Origin: Candidatus Daviesbacteria bacterium
GTDB taxonomy: Bacteria > Patescibacteria > Microgenomatia > Daviesbacterales > UBA10151
Length of the DNA stretch: 64,000 nucleotides
Direction of reading: 5' to 3'
Assembly: GCA_016176335.1 (NCBI GenBank)
Contig: JACOXI010000004.1
Location: 124,001-188,000, forward strand
In this document: positions 1-7,176 of the stretch, in pieces
Numbering within the stretch: the stretch's first letter is position 1
Layout: each line of letters begins with the position of its first letter
Program-made: the position numbers and the translations under genes
The notes under the pieces: generated by a model
What the model was told of the DNA's origin: nothing
What the model saw: the letters and a program-made list of their open reading frames with translations, nothing else
Database searches by the model: none

Positions 1-95
1 AGATCAATAAAGATCTTATCCAACTCTTTTAAGGAGTAAGAGGAAGAAATTTTATTTTGATAATCTTTTTGAATTTTTTTAAGATTTAGATCCAT
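1..95 (-). CDS. pheS: Phenylalanyl-tRNA synthetase alpha subunit, N-terminal fragment (cut by window edge)
   Basis: The minus-strand frame from ATG at 95 reads MDLNLKKIQKDYQNKI..., followed by a stretch (SLKELDKIFID) that resembles the N-terminal coiled-coil of PheS just before its GKKG motif. Only about 31 codons are in the window, so the call is tentative. An in-frame GTG at 122 would add VEDKQSLRS, which contains a small repeat shared with the gene at 34.5 kb. That favours the ATG. Confidence 0.45.
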   Translation of the reverse strand, partial: MDLNLKKIQKDYQNKISSSYSLKELDKIFID

Positions 96-145
96 AGATC
101 GCAAGCTTTGCTTATCTTCCACAAATCTGATTCTAGCACAACAGG

Positions 146-163
146 AAGTCTGGAACCAGACTT
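146..163. terminator. Hairpin at the end of the PRTase-like gene
   Basis: An 8-bp perfect stem, AAGTCTGG/CCAGACTT with a 2-nt loop, abuts the stop codon at 164. The T-run lies on the plus-strand side only, so its role as a minus-strand terminator is uncertain. Confidence 0.4.
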
Positions 164-1111
164 TTAATCTTGCAAATAAGTGTTGTATTGCAAGAACCAA
201 TTAAGGATTTCTTCTGCTCTTGCCCGATATTCATCTCCATTTGTTGAAACCAAGAGGCTTCTTATCCAGCAAGACAGACGAATCCTTGTTTCCGCATTAT
301 CCCCTCCTTCTTGTTCTGGAACTTTACCTTCATCTTCGACAGAGAGTTTCAGAGCTTCTCCAAAATCTTGCGGTTTTACCATCGCTAAAGTAAGATTAGT
401 AATAAATCGTATAGCCGCCATGTTACACGTAATCTTTTGCCGCAGAGGTCTTTTTAAGGGTTCATCGCTAACGGAATATAAAATATGATTTAAAAAAACT
501 TGTCGATCGGTGGAAAAAAGCGGCATCTTAACAATTTCTGCTCGTACATACGGGCAGTTGTTTCTGATAAGGGTTTTAAATCCGTGGGCTTTTTTGCGAT
601 CCGACCAACCATTTCTACTGTCCTGTGCTGCAATAACATATAGAGGTTCAGGTACTTCCATTCTTTGTAGACAAGAAGATAAGCGGTGTGCAGCAGTCGT
701 AATTGTGGCCCCGGATTGCGCTTCGTCAATTAGCATAAATCTTTGACTTGATCCGCATGCGCCTAAAGCTCTTTCCACCCCCCATTCTGCTACTAGTTTT
801 TTTTCAACTTTTGTCAATCTGGCCTCTATACCAGTTTCAACTTCAATATGTGTTCCTAAGGGTAGAGAAACTTGATACAATCGTCTTCCATAAAAATTTC
901 CTAAAGTTTCAAGGGCCCACCCAATTGGTCCAGCTCCTCTTTCAGGAATAAAGATAACATCAGGATTAAAGTTAGCAGTAAGAACATATATAGTGCCGCA
1001 TCCCCGGATAAACCCGGCAGCCTCCTTAGGTGGTATCCTTCGGACTGCCATATCAATCGGCCGATATCTTGGAATAAGTTTTTCTTCAAGGCTTGTTTCA
1101 AGATGGGACAT
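164..1111 (-). CDS. Phosphoribosyltransferase-like protein, function unknown
   Basis: A 315-residue soluble protein. Around residues 125-140 it has MLIDEAQSGATI, which matches the PRPP-binding loop of type I phosphoribosyltransferases (hydrophobic pair, two acidic residues, then S-G-x-T), although the second acidic residue is Glu. An upstream VIFIPERGAGPIG resembles the flexible-loop/PPi region. The C-terminal 120 residues match nothing I know. It could be an orphan PRTase-fold protein or a PRTase-like regulator; the substrate cannot be read from sequence. It stands alone between pheS and the infC operon. Confidence 0.55.
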   Translation of the reverse strand: MSHLETSLEEKLIPRYRPIDMAVRRIPPKEAAGFIRGCGTIYVLTANFNPDVIFIPERGAGPIGWALETLGNFYGRRLYQVSLPLGTHIEVETGIEARLTKVEKKLVAEWGVERALGACGSSQRFMLIDEAQSGATITTAAHRLSSCLQRMEVPEPLYVIAAQDSRNGWSDRKKAHGFKTLIRNNCPYVRAEIVKMPLFSTDRQVFLNHILYSVSDEPLKRPLRQKITCNMAAIRFITNLTLAMVKPQDFGEALKLSVEDEGKVPEQEGGDNAETRIRLSCWIRSLLVSTNGDEYRARAEEILNWFLQYNTYLQD

Positions 1112-1249
1112 AAAAGTAAGATACAGAATACGAAAGAATTATTCTACTATAGGTTGATAAGGAAATCAAATTTTCTTAATATCATATCTTGATATCGCAT
1201 CTCGGAGGTGTGACTATATCAATATACCAACAGGATAACTCAGTCGGAT

Positions 1250-1996
1250 CTAAGAGGGTTGACGAAGGGTGATTCTGAAAAAGGCTTCAGCGTATTTTGC
1301 TTTAGGCTGACTTTTTTTACCCAGCATTGCGCTCATTTGCTTGATTCTTTCCTGAAACTTTTCTATATCTCTGAATTGGCTTTTATGACAGGAGATAGCT
1401 TTCATTTTTAAATCAACAGTTTTGGAAATATCCACATAAAAGTTGTGCTTTCCGAAGTTGACCAGTAACACTTCTTCTACAACATGTGGTTCCAAACCTT
1501 CTGCAAGAAGTTCTGGAAATGATCTGACATTTCGAGCATAGGGAAAGATTGCATCCAAAGTTGCTTGGCCGCAAACTCGATGATCCGGATGATTGATAAA
1601 CCGGCGGTTTTCATCATAGACTAAAGTTGGATCAAAACAGATCACTGTTTCGGGTTTAACTTGACGAATAATTTTGACAATCTGTTTTCTTAACTCGGGA
1701 GTATTTTCTAATTCCCCATCCACGAAATCTTGGAAAAAAACTTTTTTAACTCCCAGAATTTTGGCGGCATTTTCTTGTTCCGCATGCCTTAATTTTGTCA
1801 GTTTCTTATCGGAGATTTTGGAATCCTCGGACCCTTTGCTCCCGTCTGTGAGTACTAAATAGAAAGCTTCACCACCATCTTGGATAATTTTGGAGATGGT
1901 ACCGGAACACCCGATATCTATATCATCAGGGTGTGCCCCTACTGCCAATACAATTTTCTTAGGCTTTTGCTTCTTCGATAACTTTTTTAAAATCAT
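1250..1996 (-). CDS. PIG-L/LmbE-family N-acetylglucosamine-type deacetylase
   Basis: 248 residues. The N-terminal AVGAHPDDIDIGCSG is the family signature, with the zinc-binding H-P-D-D. A second zinc-site His lies in INHPDHRVCGQ. Members remove N-acetyl groups from GlcNAc-containing small molecules or glycolipids; the substrate here is unknown. The ATG at 1996 lies 38 nt inside the 3' end of rplT. The zinc motif begins about 18 residues later, so no better start exists downstream. It is translated at the end of the ribosomal-protein operon. Confidence 0.85.
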   Translation of the reverse strand: MILKKLSKKQKPKKIVLAVGAHPDDIDIGCSGTISKIIQDGGEAFYLVLTDGSKGSEDSKISDKKLTKLRHAEQENAAKILGVKKVFFQDFVDGELENTPELRKQIVKIIRQVKPETVICFDPTLVYDENRRFINHPDHRVCGQATLDAIFPYARNVRSFPELLAEGLEPHVVEEVLLVNFGKHNFYVDISKTVDLKMKAISCHKSQFRDIEKFQERIKQMSAMLGKKSQPKAKYAEAFFRITLRQPS

Positions 1997-2306
1997 CTGG
2001 GTGGTTGATTGCTAAATCTGCCATGAGCTTGCGGTTTAGTTGTATGTTTTTGAGTTTGAGTTGATTGATAAATTTGGAATAACTTAATCCCTCTGCCCGC
2101 AGGGCATTTCCCAGTTGTATGATCCAAAGACTTCTCATATCACGCTTCCTCAATTTTCTGCCGGCAAACGCATATCGCCCGGCATGCAGAAGGGAAGATT
2201 TTGCTTCCCTGATATTCTTGCTTCTGCCACCCCTGTGGCCGGAAGTCAGGCTCAATACTTTTTTATGTTTTCTATGAGAGGTAACACCTCTTTTAACTCT
2301 TGCCAT
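1959..2306 (-). CDS. rplT: 50S ribosomal protein L20
   Basis: 115 residues, full length. Typical basic L20 sequence from MARVKRGVTSHRKHKK to the C-terminal globular part (LWIIQLGNALRAEGLSYS). L20 binds 23S rRNA during early 50S assembly and often represses the infC-rpmI-rplT operon. Its ATG overlaps the end of a 49-codon ORF (2293-2442), and its own 3' end overlaps the PIG-L start. The order infC-rpmI-rplT is the classical one. Confidence 0.97.
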   Translation of the reverse strand: MARVKRGVTSHRKHKKVLSLTSGHRGGRSKNIREAKSSLLHAGRYAFAGRKLRKRDMRSLWIIQLGNALRAEGLSYSKFINQLKLKNIQLNRKLMADLAINHPDDFKKVIEEAKA

Positions 2307-2442
2307 AATAACCGCCCTTTTTGAAAAAATTAATTACTTTTCCAAAATAACCTGCTCTATTAATACCGGAGTAGTTTCTGGGAATCGAGTTGCCTTTTCT
2401 TGAACTGCCGGTTTGTCTAAAGTTTCTGGTTTCTTTACCCAT
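2293..2442 (-). CDS. Small basic ORF (49 aa) between rpmI and rplT
   Basis: An ATG 11 nt after the rpmI stop opens a 49-codon frame (MGKETRNFRQTGSSRKGNSI...) rich in K, R, N and G. It stops 14 nt inside rplT in another frame. AAGGA lies about 10 nt upstream of the ATG. The composition resembles ribosomal-protein tails, and the 136-nt rpmI-rplT gap is long for this operon. It may be a real small protein, a leader peptide coupling translation to rplT, or a chance frame in an L20-binding leader. Not recognised. Confidence 0.4.
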   Translation of the reverse strand: MGKETRNFRQTGSSRKGNSIPRNYSGINRAGYFGKVINFFKKGGYYGKS

Positions 2443-2453
2443 ACTTGAGATCC

Positions 2454-2651
2454 TTATGCCGAAATCACCTTTCTTAAGCTTTTGGATTCGCCCTTAAAAT
2501 ATTCCGTTGTTTTGCCTTGACGATTCAGGGCACCTTTTGTTTTCTTCCTTTTTAGATGCCCTGCACCTAATTGATGTCTTCTTAAAATCTTACCCTTGGA
2601 GGTAATCTTTACTCTTTTTAAAAATGTTTTTTTCGTTTTTTGCTTTGGCAT
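2454..2651 (-). CDS. rpmI: 50S ribosomal protein L35
   Basis: 65 residues from MPKQKTKKTFLKRVKIT, the usual L35 start. Five further in-frame residues upstream (MNLKI) fall in the infC spacer and are unlikely to be translated. Conserved KRRKTKG-like basic core (HLKRKKTKGALNRQGK). It lies 16 nt downstream of infC and is co-transcribed with it. Confidence 0.96.
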   Translation of the reverse strand: MPKQKTKKTFLKRVKITSKGKILRRHQLGAGHLKRKKTKGALNRQGKTTEYFKGESKSLRKVISA

Positions 2652-2667
2652 GATTTTGAGATTCACA

Positions 2668-3228
2668 TTATACCTGATCCTTCAAAGAATTACCTCCCTT
2701 AATTTGGGGTTGGGCTTTCACACCTCTATTTTTAGTCACTATTATGGATAAATTTCTTCCTTCAAACTTCGCTTCCCTTTCAATTGCCACCCCTTCACCC
2801 AAAAGGCTAATCGTCTGATTTAAGACTGCCCGTCCATTTTCAGGATGTGCCATCTCCCTCCCCTTAAATTTTACGGTCAGCTTAACTTTAAAGCCGTCCT
2901 TTAAAAACTCATGCGTTCTTGCAACTCTTACTTTAAGGTCGTGTTCATCAATTCTGGGGGACAACCAAAGCTCTTTAAGTCCCCCTTCCGACCCTTTTTT
3001 AGTTGCCCGTTCTTTTTTGCGCTCCTCGTACTTAAACTTTTGAAAATCTACAATTTTTGCCACCGGAGGATCGGTGTTAGGAGCTATCTCCACCAGATCC
3101 AATTCCTCATCCTTTGCTTTTTTTAAAGCTTCTTCTTTAGTTAAGATTCCTACTTGCTTACCATCAGAATCTATAACCCGCAGTTTGCTCGCCTGGATAA
3201 ATTGGTTTAATCTATGAAATTTGGCCAG
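2668..3228 (-). CDS. infC: Translation initiation factor IF-3, probable CTG start
   Basis: IF-3 binds the 30S subunit and proofreads initiator tRNA. The N-domain homology (RLNQFIQASKLRVIDSDG, then DLVEIAPNTDPPVAKI) continues well upstream of the first TTG at 3102. In that frame a stop TAG lies at 3229-3231 and the next codon is CTG (3226-3228), preceded by AAGGAG with 8-nt spacing. No ATG, GTG or TTG covers the conserved RLN segment. A CTG start gives 186 residues, normal for IF-3. Non-canonical infC starts underlie autoregulation in other bacteria, so the same control is plausible here. Confidence 0.88.
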   Translation of the reverse strand: MAKFHRLNQFIQASKLRVIDSDGKQVGILTKEEALKKAKDEELDLVEIAPNTDPPVAKIVDFQKFKYEERKKERATKKGSEGGLKELWLSPRIDEHDLKVRVARTHEFLKDGFKVKLTVKFKGREMAHPENGRAVLNQTISLLGEGVAIEREAKFEGRNLSIIVTKNRGVKAQPQIKGGNSLKDQV

Positions 3229-3267
3229 CTAAAACTCTCCTTCCAGTATTTTTAATATTATCATATA

Positions 3268-4491
3268 TTATTGTTTAGACTCAATTTCATGCAAGATCCT
3301 TTTAGTAAATTCCTCAATACTCAATAATGCTAATTTTTCACCTGATCTGGTTCTAACAGATACTTGACCAATCTCCTCTTCTTTTTTGCCGACTATTAAC
3401 ATATAAGGAATTTTTTGTAGTTGGGAGTCTCTGATCTTGGCCTGCATGGTTTCTGGTCTATTATCAAGCTCAACCCTAATGTTTGAACTATTTAATTGTT
3501 CGAGTACATTTTGTGCATATTCATTATTTTGATCCGAGATGGGTATAATTATTACCTGAATTGGTGATAACCACAAAGGAAAAGCGCCTTGAAAATGCTC
3601 GGTTAAAATTGCAACAAATCTCTCAAAAGATCCAAAAATTGCCCTATGTATCATAACAGGTCTAACTTTTTGTCCCTTTTCATCCGTATATTCCAATTTA
3701 AACGCTTCCGGTTGGTGAAAATCCAGTTGAACAGTTGCCAACTGCCACTCTCTCCCTTGCGAATCCTTAATGTGTACATCAATTTTAGGGCCATAAAATG
3801 CGCCGTCCCCCATCTTATCCCCGGCTTTTATCCCCTTCTTTTTTAGGGCTTCCGTAAGCTTCCTTTCGGCCTTGTCCCAACCCGCATCCGATCCTGCCCT
3901 GATATCCGGCCTTGTTGCCAATCTGAATTCATACTCAAATCCAAGACTTTTATAAAATTCCATCATCATATCCAAAATACCGGACACTTCATCAAATATC
4001 TGATCTTCTGCTGCATAAATGTGAGCGTCGTCCATGGTGAGCTGTCTTACCCGCAGTAACCCGTTAACCTCTCCTGATTTTTCTCTTCTATGAAGCCTGC
4101 CAATTTCCGAAAGTCGAAGCGGCAGTTCTTTGTAAGATCTTGGCCTGAATCTATAAATGATTGTTGATTCCGGACAGTTCATGGGTTTTAAGGAATACGA
4201 AACCGGTTTGGAATCATCTGTTTCATCTGACAATTGAAGATTGTACATATTATGTTGGCCAAATTTTTCCCAATGCCCGGATTGCTTGAACAATTCGCTT
4301 TTAACCATAATCGGAGTTGAGGTTTCCAGGTAGCCGGCTTTTTCAGTGAGTTCGCGGATATACTTTTCCAGCTCCTTAAAAATAATCATTCCTTTTGGCA
4401 ACCAAAAAGGAGCACCGGGAGCAATTTCGTGGGTAAAAAAGAGCTCCAGCTCTTGTCCTAATTGTTTGTGGTCTTTTAAAATTTTATCCAT
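3268..4491 (-). CDS. thrS: Threonyl-tRNA synthetase, short form without TGS/editing domains
   Basis: 407 residues starting MDKILKDHKQLGQELELFF, directly at the class II catalytic domain. Full-length bacterial ThrRS (about 640 aa) has N-terminal TGS and editing domains, which are absent here. Zinc ligands are visible in MKPMNCPES, DDAHIYA and MIHRAIFGSFERF (also motif 3); the C-terminal anticodon domain is intact. The ATG is 9 nt from the 3' end of tRNA-Val on the same strand, so processing of a joint transcript would leave an almost leaderless mRNA. No Shine-Dalgarno is visible. Confidence 0.93.
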   Translation of the reverse strand: MDKILKDHKQLGQELELFFTHEIAPGAPFWLPKGMIIFKELEKYIRELTEKAGYLETSTPIMVKSELFKQSGHWEKFGQHNMYNLQLSDETDDSKPVSYSLKPMNCPESTIIYRFRPRSYKELPLRLSEIGRLHRREKSGEVNGLLRVRQLTMDDAHIYAAEDQIFDEVSGILDMMMEFYKSLGFEYEFRLATRPDIRAGSDAGWDKAERKLTEALKKKGIKAGDKMGDGAFYGPKIDVHIKDSQGREWQLATVQLDFHQPEAFKLEYTDEKGQKVRPVMIHRAIFGSFERFVAILTEHFQGAFPLWLSPIQVIIIPISDQNNEYAQNVLEQLNSSNIRVELDNRPETMQAKIRDSQLQKIPYMLIVGKKEEEIGQVSVRTRSGEKLALLSIEEFTKRILHEIESKQ

Positions 4492-4499
4492 TTTTAGAG

Positions 4500-4573
4500 T
4501 GGGCGGTGCAGGGCTCGAACCCGCGGCCTCATTCACGTCAAGAACGCGCTCTACCAACTGAGCTAACCGCCCT
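4500..4573 (-). tRNA. tRNA-Val (GAC)
   Basis: Complete cloverleaf on the minus strand: acceptor GGGCGGT/ACCGCCC, anticodon loop TTGACGT, T-loop TTCGAGC, discriminator A. CCA is not encoded. It sits immediately upstream of thrS. Confidence 0.93.
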
Positions 4574-4618
4574 CATCTGAATTTTATACAATGAAGTAAA
4601 CTTATTCAAGAAAGAAGT

Positions 4619-5209
4619 TTATCCTACAGCCGAGAGCATATGTTGTCCGCCTGCCCGCTCCCCTGCCATATTATGCTGCATAAAGTAATTAATCTTACCT
4701 GTTGCTTGTTTAACTTGGTTTTGTTTTTGTTTTTTGAGATCGTTCTCCTGCATTTCCGAATTCTTTTTATTAAACCAGACTTCAACATCTAACCTCATAT
4801 TGCCCTGATCATCCATAACATCTTCGTAAGAAAAGTTCGTTATTCCCCCAATTGTCCTGATGACATTTTCCCGCTGTTTAATGATGGCCTTTTTTCTTTT
4901 ATCTTTGTCCAATTCATCCTTTTGTCTTTGGGAAAGTTCTTTTTGAAAGTTTATTACCCTGACTTTTTCCTTATGTTCTTGCTCCTTTTTATCAAATTTT
5001 AATTCTGTTTTACCTCCGATTGGAGTTGGACGAACAAGTACGTCTTGCTTAAATAGATCTACTATTGCATCAGTAACAAAGTTCCCCCCATCTGCCACAG
5101 CTTGTGGGGTGCTCTTGAGAAATTCTCCTCCCCATTCGTCAAAGAAGCCCAAAGCCCCACCTATTTGAGTCTGTGGTAAAATTTTTGAATCCAGGATACC
5201 TAAGTTCAT
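4619..5209 (-). CDS. Hypothetical charged coiled-coil protein
   Basis: 196 residues. The middle (about 70-115) is a run of K/E/Q-rich heptads typical of coiled coil, flanked by a short hydrophobic N-terminus and a Gly/Met-rich tail (GERAGGQHMLSAVG). No signal peptide or enzyme motif. Upstream a promoter TTGACT-16-TAAAAT ends 10 nt before the ATG, so it is its own transcription unit. Probably a lineage-specific Patescibacteria protein; not recognised with confidence. Confidence 0.6.
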   Translation of the reverse strand: MNLGILDSKILPQTQIGGALGFFDEWGGEFLKSTPQAVADGGNFVTDAIVDLFKQDVLVRPTPIGGKTELKFDKKEQEHKEKVRVINFQKELSQRQKDELDKDKRKKAIIKQRENVIRTIGGITNFSYEDVMDDQGNMRLDVEVWFNKKNSEMQENDLKKQKQNQVKQATGKINYFMQHNMAGERAGGQHMLSAVG

Positions 5210-5387
5210 AAGTATGTAAATTTTACTACTTTAGGGCTATAAGTCAAATCCCTGTAGTACTAAGGCCCATGCCCATGATAGTATATGTGCTGTTAACTCT
5301 TGTGTTTTAATAAACTCTTTTAATTGTAAAAAGTTCTCTGCTGTTTTCAACTTTCAAACTTTTCGGGTAATAGAGGTCACTATAAAC

Positions 5388-6113
5388 TTATTGAATTCTG
5401 TTTAATTCCATAAATTCATTTAAAACCTGCTCGATTAAAGCATATTCTTCGTCACTCATTTCCTCCAATGGTCTTTCCCCCGAGTAATAATAATCCTGAA
5501 CCACCTCGAGCTTCCTTCCCTCTCTTTTCAATCTTTCTTTATACTCTTCAATCTTTCTTTTTGCATCTTCTACATATTCTTCTACAACAACCTTTTTCAT
5601 ATATTCAGGAAGTTCATCTGATGGAGTAGGTTCGTCTTCTCTTGCCTCTCCCACCAATGAAACCTCCAGTTCAAAATCGCCCGTGTGTGTAAATGAAAAA
5701 TCTATGTCAGCCCCTTTTTCTTTATCAATTTTAGCGACTGCCAATAAGTAAGGCCCTTCTCCTGGAACAGAGTAGGCTGTCGCAGAAAACGGATCTTGCT
5801 CATGCCAGTACATATGCTGTAACTCTTCTGGAGTATTAATTTCATTCGCTATTCGATATTCATAATCAGGATGATCTGTTCCTAGTTGTCCTTGCTGCAT
5901 TAACCATCCTACTATCACTTGTACTTTATTACGAATACCCATCACTTGATCAGGAGTAGCTGTTATTTCCGATCTTCCCGTAGATGGAACATTTAAAAAA
6001 TATAAATCTGCTTGTTTTTCGCCAGGCAGGCGCGTATCTCCTCTCGATATATCTACCAAATTTCCTCTTTGCAGGCTTACTCTTATTTGCTCTAAGGGCT
6101 CTCTTTCTTTCAT
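5388..6113 (-). CDS. Hypothetical acidic protein
   Basis: 241 residues, strongly acidic in the second half, with a predicted helical tail rich in E/K/Y. No transmembrane segment or recognised motif. The promoter is nearly ideal (TTGACA at 6145-6150, 17-bp spacer, TATAAT at 6122-6127) and ends 8 nt before the ATG, so the mRNA is probably leaderless and well expressed. No Shine-Dalgarno. Confidence 0.65.
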   Translation of the reverse strand: MKEREPLEQIRVSLQRGNLVDISRGDTRLPGEKQADLYFLNVPSTGRSEITATPDQVMGIRNKVQVIVGWLMQQGQLGTDHPDYEYRIANEINTPEELQHMYWHEQDPFSATAYSVPGEGPYLLAVAKIDKEKGADIDFSFTHTGDFELEVSLVGEAREDEPTPSDELPEYMKKVVVEEYVEDAKRKIEEYKERLKREGRKLEVVQDYYYSGERPLEEMSDEEYALIEQVLNEFMELNRIQ

Positions 6114-6121
6114 AATTTTGT

Positions 6122-6150
6122 ATTATAGGATAATCAAATTGGACTGTCAA
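6122..6150 (-). promoter_or_regulatory. Consensus sigma70 promoter
   Basis: TTGACA, 17 bp, TATAAT on the minus strand. The predicted +1 falls at or next to the ATG at 6113. Confidence 0.85.
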
Positions 6151-6214
6151 GATGATTTGCAATAATATTTATATTACACACAAGCAACACCGTTGGAGTT
6201 TTAAATGGCCGTCT

Positions 6215-6298
6215 TGGTGGCCAAGAGAGGACTCGAACCTCCACGGGTTTCCCCATACGGTCCTAAACCGTACGCGTATACCATTTCGCCACTTGGCC
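6215..6298 (-). tRNA. tRNA-Leu (TAG), CCA encoded
   Basis: Long-variable-arm tRNA: acceptor GGCCAAG/CTTGGCC, anticodon loop TTTAGGA, T-loop TTCGAGT, discriminator A followed by encoded CCA. Confidence 0.92.
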
Positions 6299-6310
6299 AT
6301 TCAGGTGGAC

Positions 6311-7099
6311 TCATGAATATTTTAACACAGCAACCTGGTGTGCCTGAAGTTCCAAAGTATCATCCAAAGGTTCCAGTTCGATATCTTCCCCATACTTTAC
6401 TTCCAGAGCTTTTTTAAGAAGCCAATCTGCCAGTTTTGGATTTTTAGGTAAAAGTGATCCGTGCATATAACATCCAATGGCATTTTTATAAATGCAGCCC
6501 TCTGTTTCGTCTTCTCCATTATTTCCAAATCCTTTCATAACCATTCCCAAAGGAATGGCACTTTTTTTAAGATAGGTTTTTCCGGAGTGGTTTTCAAAGC
6601 CAACCAAAAGGTTGGAATATCGTGTATCGTTTATCGTGTATCGTTGTTTTTTGCCTTTCCGATAATCGATTAACGATAAACCATTAACTTCTATCACTAT
6701 ATTGCCGATCATGCGATCAAAACTGGCCACAGTATAGGCTGGAAATAGTCCTACTCCAGGAAGTTTTAGACCTTTGTGGGGTTTATAATACTCTCCCAGT
6801 AGCTGATATCCTCCACAAATAGAGAGAAGTGGCACTCCGCGCTCGACTTCTTGTTTTATAATCTTACCCTTACTACTCACTACCAAATCCCTAGCTACTA
6901 ATTCTTGTTGCTGATCCTGTCCTCCACCAAAGAAAAAGATATCTGTGTCTCCTTTTTTAAATTTATCCCCCATGGAAATTTGTTTAACCTGAACCTCAAT
7001 CCCCCTCCACTGGGCCCGTTTTGTCAGGGTGATAATATTGCCTGTATCCCCGTAGATGTTCATCAGATCCCCGTATAGATAACCAATGATTAGTTTCAT
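6311..7099 (-). CDS. gatD: Lipid II isoglutaminyl synthase, glutamine amidotransferase subunit
   Basis: 262 residues, CobB/CobQ-type class I glutaminase. The nucleophile is Cys95 in LLSICGGYQLLG; His213 in GCYMHGSLLP is the likely partner; LYGDLMNIYGDTGN is the family N-terminus. GatD releases ammonia for MurT, which amidates the D-Glu of lipid II. Directly downstream of murT, with only a 77-bp repeat between them, as expected for a heteromeric enzyme. Confidence 0.92.
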   Translation of the reverse strand: MKLIIGYLYGDLMNIYGDTGNIITLTKRAQWRGIEVQVKQISMGDKFKKGDTDIFFFGGGQDQQQELVARDLVVSSKGKIIKQEVERGVPLLSICGGYQLLGEYYKPHKGLKLPGVGLFPAYTVASFDRMIGNIVIEVNGLSLIDYRKGKKQRYTINDTRYSNLLVGFENHSGKTYLKKSAIPLGMVMKGFGNNGEDETEGCIYKNAIGCYMHGSLLPKNPKLADWLLKKALEVKYGEDIELEPLDDTLELQAHQVAVLKYS

Positions 7100-7176
7100 A
7101 ATAGTCGTCAGATGTCAGTCGTCAGTCATCAGACTTTTTTGTGACTGTCTGATGGCTGAAAGCTGAAGACTGATAG
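7100..7176. repeat. Intergenic palindromic repeat, copy 1
   Basis: Fills the whole murT-gatD gap. It is built from short CAGTC/CATCAGAC-like words that fold back on themselves around a T-run. A close relative occupies the gap between two co-directional genes at 41693-41763. On the minus strand both begin at the upstream stop (TAGCTATCAGTC) and end just before the next ATG (GACGACTA). Confidence 0.75.
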
